Below are positions 42,700 through 51,690 of a DNA stretch of 53,250 nucleotides, one piece after another. The stretch's first letter is position 1, and each line of letters begins with the position of its first letter. The DNA is from JAWLBY01 sp041687455 (lineage in GTDB: Bacteria > Pseudomonadota > Gammaproteobacteria > Xanthomonadales > Xanthomonadaceae). The stretch covers positions 1 through 53,250 of the forward strand of contig JAWLBY010000026.1 in the NCBI GenBank assembly GCA_041687455.1, written 5' to 3'. Under the pieces are notes generated by a model, which made no database searches, was not told where the DNA came from, and was given only the letters and a program-made list of their open reading frames with translations. The position numbers were made by a program, and so were the translations under genes.

Positions 42700-44730
42700 A
42701 TGCTGTCGAGCATGCGCAGAACTGTCGTGCCCGGCAAGCTCATGTTCGGCCTGCTCGTGCTGCTGGCGGGCACGGTCGATGCGAGCGTGCTGCGTCTGCG
42801 GGCCGAGCGCATCGCGGCCGGGCCGCTGCAGGTCGAGGCGCTGCAACTCGACCTGCACTGGCCGGCCGCGGCGACACAGGGCCGGTTGCGGCTGGACGCC
42901 GGCGCGCTGCGCGCGCCCGAGCTCGGCTACGCATTCGACCGCCTGCACTGGGAGTGCCCGTTGCAGCGCGACGCCGATGGCTGGCGCTGCGACGGTCCGG
43001 TGCGTGCCGCCGGGCTGCCGGCAGCGCGGCTGTCACTGCGGCTCGGCAACGGCGATCCGCAGCTCGGTCTGCAGCACGCCGGCGCCACGCTGCGGCTGAG
43101 CCGCGACGCCGACGGTCGCTGGCCGATCGCCGCCGAACACCTGCCGGCCGGCTGGCTGCTGCCGCTGCTCGATCGCGCCTGGCCGGCGCTGACCGCGCTC
43201 GACGGACCGCTCGACGGCGAGCTGCGCTTCGACCCGGCCGACGACGGCTGGCGGATCGCCGGCACGCTCGGATCGACTGCGTTCGGCCTGGACAGCGACG
43301 ACGGCCGGGTCGCGACTGCCGGGCTCGGCTTTGCGGCACGGCTTGACGTCCGTCGCCGCGCCGATACGTTCGCGATCGACACCACGGCGACGCTGCGCGG
43401 CGGCGAGCTGCTGCTCGGCCCGCTGTACAGCGCATTGCCGTCGTCGCCGGTCGGGCTCGAGCTGCGGGTGACACAGTCCGACGCCGCGCCGTGGCGGATC
43501 GAGCGGCTGCATTGGTCGGATCCGGCCGCGCTGGTCGCGACCGCCAGCGCGACGGTCGACCCCGCGGCCGAATCGCTGCTGCAGTCGCTGTCGTTCGATG
43601 CCCGCGTGCCGGATCTCGCGCTCGCCCATGCGCGCTATCTCGAGGCGCTGCTCGGCAGCCTCGGCGGTGGCGGCATCGCGCCGCGTGGCGCCCTGGCGCT
43701 GCGGATCGAGCACCCGCAGCGCGGCCGCTGGAGCATCGATGCCACCCTGCAGCAGCTCGGGATCGACGATGCGCGCGGCCGCTTCGCGCTGGCCGATGCC
43801 GAAGGCCGGCTGCGCTGGACCACCGAATCGGCAGTGCAGAGCAGTGATCTGCGCTGGTCCGCAGCGAGTCTGCACGGCATCGCGATCGGCGACGCGCACC
43901 TGGCACTGGCGAGCAACGACGGCTGGCTGCGCAGCAGTGCGCCGATCCGGCTCGCGGCGCTCGGCGGACAGGTCGAGCTGCCCCGGTTCGGCTGGCGTCC
44001 GCCGCTGGGCGAGCGTTCGCTCGAGCTCGATCTCGGGCTGTCGCTGCGCCGGCTCGATCTGGCCCGGCTCGCCGAACGCTTCGGCTGGCCGCCATTCACC
44101 GGCGAACTGTCCGGCGACATGCCGGCGGCGCGCTACGAGGACGGCCTGCTGAGCTTCGACGGCGGACTGCAGGTCGCGGTGTTCGACGGCCGCGTCGACG
44201 TGCAGGCGCTGCGGCTCGAGCGACCGTTCGGCGTCGCGCCGCGGCTCGAGGCCGACATCGCGATCGAGCGGGTCGATCTGCAGCCGATGACTGCCGCGTT
44301 CGGTTTTGGCGAGATCACCGGCCGGCTGGACGGCCGGATCGCCGGCCTGCGGATGATCGACTGGAGCCCGGTCGCGTTCGACGCCGCGCTGCAGAGTTCG
44401 CCGAGGGGTGGCGAACGGCGCCGGATCAGCGCACGCGCGGTCGACGACCTGACCCGTATCGGTGGCGGCGGCATCGTCGGCGGCCTGCAGAAACAGATGC
44501 TGAAGATGTTCGACACGTTCGCCTATTCAAGGATCGGCCTGGCCTGCACACTGCGCAACGAGGTCTGCCGGATGGGGGGGCTCGAGCCGCACAATGGCGG
44601 CTACCTGATCGTCGACGGCGCCGGATTGCCGCGCATCACCGTGATCGGCCATCAACGACAGGTCGACTGGCCGGTCCTGATCGCGCGGCTGCGAGCGGCC
44701 ACCGCCGCCGGCGCCGTGCGCCTGCAATGA
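42700..44730 (+). CDS. YdbH-like AsmA-type envelope protein
   Basis: A 676-residue protein with an N-terminal hydrophobic segment (about 12-28) and a long, repetitive beta-rich body. The C-terminus, with DDLTRIGGGGIVGGLQKQM, FDTFAYSRIGLACTLRNEVC and DWPVLIARL, matches the YdbH family, whose E. coli member takes part in phospholipid transport between membranes. Residues about 540-620 also read like the AsmA/YhdP lipid-groove fold. ATG at 42712 is an alternative start. It is followed 24 bases later by a ydbL-like gene, as in the ydbH-ynbE-ydbL operon; a separate ynbE is not seen. Confidence 0.75.
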   Translation: MLSSMRRTVVPGKLMFGLLVLLAGTVDASVLRLRAERIAAGPLQVEALQLDLHWPAAATQGRLRLDAGALRAPELGYAFDRLHWECPLQRDADGWRCDGPVRAAGLPAARLSLRLGNGDPQLGLQHAGATLRLSRDADGRWPIAAEHLPAGWLLPLLDRAWPALTALDGPLDGELRFDPADDGWRIAGTLGSTAFGLDSDDGRVATAGLGFAARLDVRRRADTFAIDTTATLRGGELLLGPLYSALPSSPVGLELRVTQSDAAPWRIERLHWSDPAALVATASATVDPAAESLLQSLSFDARVPDLALAHARYLEALLGSLGGGGIAPRGALALRIEHPQRGRWSIDATLQQLGIDDARGRFALADAEGRLRWTTESAVQSSDLRWSAASLHGIAIGDAHLALASNDGWLRSSAPIRLAALGGQVELPRFGWRPPLGERSLELDLGLSLRRLDLARLAERFGWPPFTGELSGDMPAARYEDGLLSFDGGLQVAVFDGRVDVQALRLERPFGVAPRLEADIAIERVDLQPMTAAFGFGEITGRLDGRIAGLRMIDWSPVAFDAALQSSPRGGERRRISARAVDDLTRIGGGGIVGGLQKQMLKMFDTFAYSRIGLACTLRNEVCRMGGLEPHNGGYLIVDGAGLPRITVIGHQRQVDWPVLIARLRAATAAGAVRLQ

Positions 44731-44754
44731 GCGTTCACCAACGGAGAAGAATCG

Positions 44755-45342
44755 ATGCGAAAGCTGGCCATCACCGTGTTCACGACGATGCTCGTGCTGA
44801 GCGCCTGCGTGACGATCAACGTCTACTTTCCGGCTGCAGAGGCCGAACAGGCGGCGCGCGAATTCGTCGACAAGGTGATCGGCGACGACGCCGCGCGGCC
44901 GGGTACGCCGGCTCGTGGCGATGACGACGGCGGTCGGCCCGGCGTCTCGCTGCTGTCGTTCTTCATCGCCGACGCCTACGCCCAGAACGCCGACATCACG
45001 ATCCGCACGCCGGCGATCCAGGCGATTCAGGGCCGCATGGCATCACGCTTCCAGGGCACGCTGTCGGCCGCCTTCGATGCCGGCGCGCTCGGCTTCGGCC
45101 GCGACGGGCTGATCGTCGTCCGCGACGCGTCGAAGCTCGGTCTGAAGGACCGCGCGGCGGTCAACCAGGCGGTTGCCGAGGACAACCGCGACCGCAACGC
45201 GGTGTACCGCGAGATCGCGATCGCCAACGGCCACCCGGAATGGGAAGGCCAGATCCGCGAGGTGTTCGCCAGGCAGTGGATCGCCAGCGCGAAGGGCGGC
45301 TGGTGGTACCAGGACGCTGACGGGAGCTGGAAGCAGAAATAG
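44755..45342 (+). CDS. YdbL-family (DUF1318) lipoprotein
   Basis: A 195-residue protein with a lipobox VLSAC (C18) and then TINVYFPAAEAEQAAREFVDKVIG, a short segment resembling the partner lipoprotein. A spacer (about 45-75) leads to the DUF1318 domain with NADITIRTPAIQAIQGRM, GALGFGRDGLIVVRDASKLGLKDRAAVNQAVAEDN, cited here in part, and a tryptophan-rich C-terminus WWYQDADGSW. The lipid-anchored N-terminus may stand in for the missing YnbE. GGAGAAG precedes the ATG. Confidence 0.8.
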   Translation: MRKLAITVFTTMLVLSACVTINVYFPAAEAEQAAREFVDKVIGDDAARPGTPARGDDDGGRPGVSLLSFFIADAYAQNADITIRTPAIQAIQGRMASRFQGTLSAAFDAGALGFGRDGLIVVRDASKLGLKDRAAVNQAVAEDNRDRNAVYREIAIANGHPEWEGQIREVFARQWIASAKGGWWYQDADGSWKQK

Positions 45343-45468
45343 TTCGGTCCGGCGCCAGCGGATGGCACTTCGTGCGTCACCGCATCAGGACGAGTGGCCT
45401 GCGGGCGAGGATTGGTCCTTCGATTCCTCGGGACACACGGTTCAAGGCTGATCCCGGCAACCGGGGGC

Positions 45469-45512
45469 GACAGGAGCGCGGCTGACACCGCCTCCGGCTG
45501 AAGTCGCTCCCG
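45469..45512. repeat. Degenerate REP-like copy upstream of rlmD
   Basis: The 229-base gap 45343-45571 carries a decayed CAGGAGCGCGGCTGACACCG ... GGCTGAAGTCGCTCCCGG palindrome and no gene. Confidence 0.5.
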
Positions 45513-45571
45513 GCACGGAGCTGGCGCCGTTCCATGCGACAATCCGCGCCTTTTCCGCACCCCGGCGCGCA

Positions 45572-46873
45572 GTGAGCAACGAAATCGAACTCGACATCGT
45601 CGACCTCTCCCATGACGGCCGCGGCGTCGGTCGCATCGACGGCAAGACCGTATTCGTGACCGGCGCACTGGCCGGCGAGCGCGTCCACGCGATGGTGACG
45701 CGGCGCAAGAGCAACTTCGACGAGGCGGAGCTGGTCGCCATCGTCACGCCGTCGCCGGATCGGGTCGAGCCGCGTTGTCCGCACTTCGGCCGCTGCGGCG
45801 GCTGCGCGCTGCAGCATCTCGATCCGGCGGCGCAGATCCTCGCCAAGCAGCGCGTGCTGCTCGAGAACTTCGAACGGATCGGTCACGTGCAGCCGGAGTC
45901 GGTGCTGGCGCCGCTGGTCGATGCGCCGTGGGGCTATCGCCGCAAGGCGCGGCTCGGCGTCAAGTACGTGAAGAAGAAGCAGCGCGTGCTGGTCGGGTTC
46001 CGCGAAGCGAAGGATCCGCGGTTCATCGCCGACATCGATTCCTGCGAGGTGCTGGTGCCGGCGGTCGGGCGCAAGCTCGGCGAGCTGGCGCGGATGATCG
46101 AGGCGCTCGATGCGCGTGAGCGGATTCCGCAGATCGAGGTCGCGCACGGCGATGACTGCACCGCGCTGGTGTTCCGCCATCTCGATCCGCTGTCGGCGGC
46201 CGACCGGGAGCGGCTGGCCGCGTTCGCTCGCGAGCACGGTTTCGCCGTGTTCCTGCAGCCGGGCGGCAACGACAGCGTGCATGCGCTGTGGCCGGACGAT
46301 GCGCGACTGCACTTCGCGATTCCGGCGGCGGCGGTCGAGCTCGAATTCCGGCCGCTCGATTTCGTGCAGATCAATGCCGGGCTGAACCAGCAGATGATCG
46401 CTCGCGCGCTGGACCTGCTCGACCCGCAGCCGACCGACCGCGTGCTCGACCTGTTCTGCGGCCTCGGCAATTTCAGCCTGCCGCTGGCACGGCGGGCGCG
46501 CGAGGTGGTCGGCGTCGAAGGCGAGGCCGGGCTGGTCCAGCGCGCACGCGACAACGCGGCGCGCAACGGCATCGCCAACGCCGCGTTCCATACCGCCGAT
46601 CTGAGCAAGCCGCTCGGTGGCGAGCCGTGGATGGCGCAGGCGTTCGACCTGGCTCTGATCGATCCGCCGCGCACCGGCGCCGACGGCGTGATCGGCCAGC
46701 TCGACACCCGCGGCATCCGACGACTGCTGTACGTCTCGTGTCACCCGGGCTCGCTGGCTCGCGACGCCGGCATGCTGGTCCGCGACCATGGCTATCGGCT
46801 CGTGGCGGCCGGCGTGATGGACATGTTTCCGCACACCGCGCACGTCGAGTCGATCGCGCTGTTCGAGCGCTGA
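45572..46873 (+). CDS. rlmD: 23S rRNA (uracil-1939-C5)-methyltransferase
   Basis: A 433-residue SAM-dependent enzyme. The N-terminal TRAM domain (about 1-55) is followed by the iron-sulfur motif CPHFGRCGGCALQH (about 69-82) with a further Cys in DIDSCEVL. The methylase domain shows VLDLFCGLGNFSLPLA (SAM site), LIDPPRTGA and the catalytic cysteine in LYVSCHPGSLARD. GTG start. Three bases separate it from the CYTH gene. Confidence 0.95.
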   Translation: MSNEIELDIVDLSHDGRGVGRIDGKTVFVTGALAGERVHAMVTRRKSNFDEAELVAIVTPSPDRVEPRCPHFGRCGGCALQHLDPAAQILAKQRVLLENFERIGHVQPESVLAPLVDAPWGYRRKARLGVKYVKKKQRVLVGFREAKDPRFIADIDSCEVLVPAVGRKLGELARMIEALDARERIPQIEVAHGDDCTALVFRHLDPLSAADRERLAAFAREHGFAVFLQPGGNDSVHALWPDDARLHFAIPAAAVELEFRPLDFVQINAGLNQQMIARALDLLDPQPTDRVLDLFCGLGNFSLPLARRAREVVGVEGEAGLVQRARDNAARNGIANAAFHTADLSKPLGGEPWMAQAFDLALIDPPRTGADGVIGQLDTRGIRRLLYVSCHPGSLARDAGMLVRDHGYRLVAAGVMDMFPHTAHVESIALFER

Positions 46874-46876
46874 ACG

Positions 46877-47362
46877 ATGGCGATCGAGATCGAGCGCAAG
46901 TTCCTGCTGGCCTCGGATGCCTGGCGTGCCGAAGTCGCGGCATCGGAACGGCTGGCGCAGGGCTATCTCGGCAATGCCGAGCGTGCTTCGGTGCGGGTGC
47001 GGATCGGCGCCGGTCACGCATTCCTGAACATCAAGTCGCGCGAGCTCGGCGCGCAGCGCCAGGAATTCGAATACGAAGTGCCGCTCGCCGACGCCGAGCA
47101 ATTGCTGCAATTGTGCCTGCCCGGTCGGATCGAGAAGATCCGCCACCATGTCCGGCATGCCGGCATGCTGTGGGAAATCGACGAGTTCCTCGGCGACAAT
47201 GCCGGTCTGGTCGTGGCAGAGATCGAGCTCGACCAGCCGGAGCAACGGTTCGAGCGGCCGGCCTGGCTCGGTGCCGAAGTCACCGATGACGAGCGCTACT
47301 ACAACATCGCGCTGGCGCAGCGGCCGTATGCGTTGTGGGGCCGCGCAGGTCGGGAACCGTGA
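46877..47362 (+). CDS. CYTH-domain phosphatase
   Basis: A 161-residue stand-alone CYTH protein. The defining ExExK motif is EIERKF at residues 4-9; RVRIG, FLNIKSR and EIDEFLGDNAGLVVAEIEL give the rest of the tunnel's charged residues. Such proteins usually hydrolyse inorganic triphosphate. Probably co-transcribed with rlmD. Confidence 0.9.
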   Translation: MAIEIERKFLLASDAWRAEVAASERLAQGYLGNAERASVRVRIGAGHAFLNIKSRELGAQRQEFEYEVPLADAEQLLQLCLPGRIEKIRHHVRHAGMLWEIDEFLGDNAGLVVAEIELDQPEQRFERPAWLGAEVTDDERYYNIALAQRPYALWGRAGREP

Positions 47363-47478
47363 ATCGCGAATCGTAGAGCCGGCCGTACCGAGCTACTGCG
47401 CTGCGCCGCCACCGTGTCACGCCTGTATACGATTCCCCATATCCGCAGTCCCCATTCCCCAATCGCCATTCGCCAACA

Positions 47479-48489
47479 ATGCTGATCATCGGAATCGCCG
47501 GTACCGAACTCGCCGAACACGAACACGACTGGCTGCGCCATCCGGCGGTGTCGGGCGTGATCCTGTTCACGCGCAACTTCGCCAGCCGCGCCCAGGTCGT
47601 CGACCTGATCCTGCAGTGCCGAGCGGTGGCCGGCCGGCCGATCCTGGTCACGGTCGACCAGGAGGGTGGCCCGGTGCAGCGTTTCCGCGAGGGTTTCTCG
47701 CCGTTTCCGCCGCTGGCGCAGTTCGGCCGGCGGTTCGGCGTCGAACGCGAGCGCGTGCTGGAGGCGGCCGAGCAGCACGCCTGGCTGATGGCCAGCGAAA
47801 TGCGGGCGATCGATATCGATCTGAGCTTCGCGCCGGTGATCGATCTCGGCCGCGGTAACCGGGCGATCGGCGAACGGGCGTTCTCGGACGATCCGGTCTG
47901 CGTCGCCGCGTTCGCCGAGCGCTACGTGCAGGGCATGCACGATGCCGGCATGGCGGCGACGCTGAAGCATTTTCCCGGCCACGGCTCGGTGCTCGAGGAC
48001 ACCCATTTCGACCATGCGGTCGATTTGCGGCCGTTCGCGCAGATCGAGGCCGAAGACCTGCTGCCGTTCCGCGCCGGCATCGCCGCCGGCGCCGAGGCGG
48101 TGATGCTCGCGCATGTCGCCTACCCGGACGTCGACCCGCTGCCGGCCGGCTACTCGCAGCGCTGGATCCACGACATCCTGCGCGACCGGATGGGTTTCGA
48201 CGGCCTCGCGATCAGCGACGACATCGGCATGGCCGCGGCCGAATCGGCTGGCGGCGTCGCGGCGCGACTGCAGGCGCATCTCGATGCCGGTTGCGACATC
48301 GTGCTGGTCTGCGCCCCGGCGCTGGTGCCGGAAGCGCTGGCGTCGATGGCGTTCGATGCAGTCGCCGATCCGGCCTGCATCGAACGACTGGCAGGCCGGG
48401 CGCGGCTCGGCTGGGACTCACTGCAAGCGAGCCCGCGGCGGGCTCGCGCGATGGAACTGCTCGCCGACCCCGGACTTCGGATTGCCTGA
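47479..48489 (+). CDS. nagZ: Beta-N-acetylhexosaminidase
   Basis: A 336-residue cytoplasmic glycosidase (GH3) that removes GlcNAc from anhydromuropeptides in cell-wall recycling. VTVDQEGGPVQRFREGF, KHFPGHGSVLEDTHFDH (with the catalytic histidine) and the nucleophile aspartate in LAISDDIGMAAAE are present. The 116 bases before it contain a GATTCCCCATATCC...CATTCCCC low-complexity stretch common in this order. Confidence 0.95.
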   Translation: MLIIGIAGTELAEHEHDWLRHPAVSGVILFTRNFASRAQVVDLILQCRAVAGRPILVTVDQEGGPVQRFREGFSPFPPLAQFGRRFGVERERVLEAAEQHAWLMASEMRAIDIDLSFAPVIDLGRGNRAIGERAFSDDPVCVAAFAERYVQGMHDAGMAATLKHFPGHGSVLEDTHFDHAVDLRPFAQIEAEDLLPFRAGIAAGAEAVMLAHVAYPDVDPLPAGYSQRWIHDILRDRMGFDGLAISDDIGMAAAESAGGVAARLQAHLDAGCDIVLVCAPALVPEALASMAFDAVADPACIERLAGRARLGWDSLQASPRRARAMELLADPGLRIA

Positions 48490-48493
48490 TTCA

Positions 48494-49033
48494 ATGAACA
48501 AGACTCCCCTGCTGGCCGATGCGCTGCGCACGGCCGACCTGCTGCACGACCGCAACGCGATCGATTCCGCGATCCGCCGCATGGCGACCGCGATCCGCAA
48601 CGACTATGCCGGTTCGCGGCCGGTATTCATGACGGTCATGAACGGCGGCATGGTGTTCGGCGCGCTGCTGCAGCTCGAGCTCGGCATCGACATCGAGTTC
48701 GACTACCTGCACGCGACCCGCTACCGCGGCGAGACGCAGGGCGCCGGGCTGGTCTGGCTGCACCGGCCGCATGTGTCGCTGGCCGGCAAGCGCGTGTTGC
48801 TGATCGACGACATCGTCGATGAAGGTCATACGCTGGTCGACGTGCTGGGCTGGTGCCGCGAGCAGGGCGCCGCCGATGTCCGGGTCGCCGCGCTGGCATG
48901 GAAGCAGCACGACCGCTGCGTGCTGGCCGAACCGGAGTATTGGGGCGTGCAGGTACCGGACCGCTACGTGTTCGGCTTCGGCATGGACTACTACGAGCAG
49001 GGCCGCAACCTGCCGGGCATCTATGCGTTGTAG
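48494..49033 (+). CDS. hpt: Hypoxanthine-guanine phosphoribosyltransferase
   Basis: A 179-residue purine salvage enzyme making IMP or GMP from the base and PRPP. The PRPP loop VLLIDDIVDEGHT is at about 102-114, and MNGGMVFGALL and FGFGMDYYEQGRNLPGIYAL are typical of the family. Four bases after nagZ. The next gene encodes a methylthioinosine phosphorylase, whose product hypoxanthine is the substrate here. Confidence 0.92.
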   Translation: MNKTPLLADALRTADLLHDRNAIDSAIRRMATAIRNDYAGSRPVFMTVMNGGMVFGALLQLELGIDIEFDYLHATRYRGETQGAGLVWLHRPHVSLAGKRVLLIDDIVDEGHTLVDVLGWCREQGAADVRVAALAWKQHDRCVLAEPEYWGVQVPDRYVFGFGMDYYEQGRNLPGIYAL

Positions 49034-49034
49034 G

Positions 49035-49104
49035 TGCGGCGGTCTCAGCGGCGAATGCGAACCGATTGGGCTGTGGTCGCCGCTGGAGCGGCTCCTGCGA
49101 GTGA
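49035..49104. repeat. REP-like inverted pair between hpt and the phosphorylase gene
   Basis: Partly decayed: GTGCGGCGGTCTCAGCGGCG at 49035 and GTGGTCGCCGCTGGAGCGGC near 49074. Confidence 0.6.
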
Positions 49105-49114
49105 AGGGCCTGGG

Positions 49115-49870
49115 ATGAGCGAACAAGCAATCGAACTGGCCGTCATCGGCGGTACCGGCCTGTACGCACTGGCCGGTCTCGACGACGTCGACACCCGGGT
49201 GCCGGACACGCCGTACGGCACCACCTCCGGACCGCTCCGGGTCGGCCGGCTCGATGGCCATCGGGTCGCTTTCCTGGCCCGGCACGGCGAGGCGCACAGC
49301 CTGCCGCCGCACCGGATCAACTATCGCGCCAACCTGTGGGCGCTGCATCAGCTCGGCGCGCGCCAGGTGCTGGCCCTGAACACGGTCGGCGGCATCACCG
49401 AACGCTACCCGCCATGCGCGCTCGGCGCGCCGGACCAGTTGATCGACTACACCTGGGGACGCGTGTCGACGTTCTGCGACGAGCCCGGCACCGACGTGCT
49501 GCATGTCGACTTCGCCGACCCCTACACGCCGGCGCTGCGGCGGCGCCTGCTGGCCGCCGCGCAACGGCTGGCAGTGCCGCTGGTCGACGGCGGATGCTAC
49601 GGCGCGACGCAGGGACCGCGGCTCGAGACCCGCGCCGAGATCGCCCGGCTGCGCCGCGACGGCTGCGACCTGGTCGGCATGACCGGCATGCCGGAAGCCG
49701 GCCTCGCCCGCGAGCTGAAACTCGACTACGCCTGCCTGGCACTGGTCGCGAACTGGGCCGCCGGTTGCGATCCGGACGATCGCGAGATCACCATGGACGA
49801 AGTGCTGGCGAACGTTGCCGCCGCCAGCGCCGCGCTGCCATCGCTGTTGCGCGAACTGCTGCAGGCGTAA
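49115..49870 (+). CDS. S-methyl-5'-thioinosine phosphorylase
   Basis: A 251-residue trimeric purine phosphorylase. AVIGGTGLYALAGL (phosphate loop), RHGEAHSLPPHRINYRANLW, LNTVGGI and TQGPRLETRAEI define the family. The TGMPEA motif at about 189-194, in place of SMTNMPEA, is the form seen in enzymes acting on 6-oxopurine methylthioinosine instead of methylthioadenosine. Neighbouring hpt agrees with release of hypoxanthine. Substrate preference is inferred. Confidence 0.85.
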   Translation: MSEQAIELAVIGGTGLYALAGLDDVDTRVPDTPYGTTSGPLRVGRLDGHRVAFLARHGEAHSLPPHRINYRANLWALHQLGARQVLALNTVGGITERYPPCALGAPDQLIDYTWGRVSTFCDEPGTDVLHVDFADPYTPALRRRLLAAAQRLAVPLVDGGCYGATQGPRLETRAEIARLRRDGCDLVGMTGMPEAGLARELKLDYACLALVANWAAGCDPDDREITMDEVLANVAAASAALPSLLRELLQA

Positions 49871-50010
49871 GGCGGGCCTCGACCCGCCCATCCGTCACTG
49901 CCGAAAGGCACAGGCCGGCTCCGGTCGCCATCCGTCCGACGATCCGGCACCACGACTGCAGCTCCCGGCAGGATAATGGCGATCGACGATGGTGGGTCGA
50001 GGCCCGCCCA
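49871..50010. repeat. REP pair (GGCGGGCCTCGACCCGCC family)
   Basis: GGCGGGCCTCGACCCGCCC at 49871 directly after the phosphorylase stop, and the inverse GGGTCGAGGCCCGCCCA at 49994 just before the next gene. Same family as 52488-52559 beside the RAYT gene. Confidence 0.8.
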
Positions 50011-50022
50011 ACGGAGCCCAGC

Positions 50023-51657
50023 ATGAGCGAGCGAACGGAACGTTTTGCGACCCATGTCGTCGAGAATCAGCCGCCGCCGCTGGTCGACTTCAACGCCTTC
50101 GACTCCGACCAGCCGCTGCTCGATGCGCTGGCGCGCGACGGCGGGCTCGCGGCGCGGGCGCATCTGTCGGCGTACGGCGCACGCGTCGGCGGCGATCTGC
50201 TGCGGCTCGGCTTCGACGCCAATCGCTTCCGCCCGCAACTGAAAACCTTCGATCGTTACGGCCATCGGGTCGACGAAGTCGAGTTCCATCCGGCCTATCA
50301 CCAGTTGATGCAGGCGGCGATCTCCGCCGGCGTGCATGCGTGGAGCTGGACCGACGACGCGCCCGGCGCGCACGGGGTCCGTGCCGCGCTGTCGTATCTG
50401 CATCACCAGGCCGAGGCCGGCACGAGCTGTCCGTTGACGATGACCCACGCCGCGGTGCCGGTGCTGCGGCAATCGACCGAGCTGGCGCACGACTGGCTGC
50501 CGCGGGTGCTGTCGCGCGATTACGACGGCAGCAATCGGCCGCCGCTCGACAAGCCCGGGCTGACGCTCGGCATGGGCATGACCGAGAAGCAGGGCGGTTC
50601 CGACGTTCGTGGCAACAGTACGCAGGCGCATCCGGTCGGCGGCACCCTGTACGAGCTGGTCGGCCACAAATGGTTCTTCTCGGCGCCGATGTCCGATGCG
50701 TTCCTGGTGCTGGCGCAGGCGCCTGGCGGGCTTACCTGTTTGCTGCTGCCGCGCTGGCGGCCGGACGGCACCCGCAACGCGTTGCGGGTGCACCGGCTCA
50801 AGGACAAGGTCGGCAACTGGGCCAATGCGTCGTCGGAAGTCGAATTCGAAGGCGCGCTGGCGTGGCGGATCGGCGACGAGGGCCGCGGTGTCGCGACGAT
50901 CATCGAAATGGTCGCGCTGACCCGGCTCGACTGCATGCTCGGGTCCGCGGCCGAAATGCGTCGCGCGTTGATCGAAGCGATCCACCACGCGCAACACCGC
51001 AGTGCGTTCGGCCGACCGCTGATCGCACAACCGCTGATGCGCGAGGTGCTGGCCGATCTCGCGCTCGAAGTCGAGGCATCGGTCGCGCTGGCGTTCCGGA
51101 TCGCCCGCGCGGTCGACGCCGCGCCACGCGACCCGGACGAGGCGGCATTGGCCCGGATCGCGACCGCGATCGGCAAGTTCCGGATCTGCAAGCGTGCGCC
51201 CGGATTCGTCAACGAGGCGCAGGAATGCATCGGCGGCGCCGGCTACGTCGAGGAATCGATCCTCGCCCGGCTGTACCGCGAAGCGCCGCTGAATTCGATC
51301 TGGGAAGGCTGCGGCAACATCCAGTGCCTCGACGTGCTGCGCGCGCTGGCGCGCGAACCGCATGCCGCGGCGGCACTGCAGGCCGAGCTGGTCGCCGCGC
51401 GCGGCATCGACGCCGCATTCGACGCCGAACTGGCGGCGCTCGAGCCCGCACTGCGGCAGGCCGACGAGGCCGGTGCCCGACGGTTGACCGAGCGGCTCGC
51501 GCTGGCGCTGCAGGCGGCGGTGCTGCTGCGGGCCGGACAACCGGAGATCGCCGCGGCGTTCTGTCGCAACCGGCTCGGCGGGACCGGAGTCGCCTATGGA
51601 ACGGCGACCGGCTTGCCGATCGCAACACTGCTCGAGCGGGCGTGGCCTTCGGTGTGA
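50023..51657 (+). CDS. AidB-like acyl-CoA dehydrogenase
   Basis: A 544-residue flavoprotein. The N-terminal helical extension (about 1-170) characteristic of AidB precedes a standard acyl-CoA dehydrogenase core: TLGMGMTEKQGGSDVRGNST, GHKWFFSAPMSDAFLVLAQA, GNWANASSEVEFEGA and QECIGGAGYVEESILARLYREAPLNSIWEG. E. coli AidB binds DNA and is induced by alkylation, but its substrate is unknown. GGAG precedes the ATG by eight bases. Not linked to an ada gene here. Confidence 0.88.
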   Translation: MSERTERFATHVVENQPPPLVDFNAFDSDQPLLDALARDGGLAARAHLSAYGARVGGDLLRLGFDANRFRPQLKTFDRYGHRVDEVEFHPAYHQLMQAAISAGVHAWSWTDDAPGAHGVRAALSYLHHQAEAGTSCPLTMTHAAVPVLRQSTELAHDWLPRVLSRDYDGSNRPPLDKPGLTLGMGMTEKQGGSDVRGNSTQAHPVGGTLYELVGHKWFFSAPMSDAFLVLAQAPGGLTCLLLPRWRPDGTRNALRVHRLKDKVGNWANASSEVEFEGALAWRIGDEGRGVATIIEMVALTRLDCMLGSAAEMRRALIEAIHHAQHRSAFGRPLIAQPLMREVLADLALEVEASVALAFRIARAVDAAPRDPDEAALARIATAIGKFRICKRAPGFVNEAQECIGGAGYVEESILARLYREAPLNSIWEGCGNIQCLDVLRALAREPHAAAALQAELVAARGIDAAFDAELAALEPALRQADEAGARRLTERLALALQAAVLLRAGQPEIAAAFCRNRLGGTGVAYGTATGLPIATLLERAWPSV

Positions 51658-51690
51658 TCGGTTGTCTTGCCCTGTACAGGACGGCGGGGC

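Noticed and set aside
47363..47478. Repeated CATTCCCCA/GAATCGCGAATCG stretch before nagZ as a regulatory site
   Set aside because: Low-complexity sequence of a type common between genes in this order; nothing specific to a regulator is visible.
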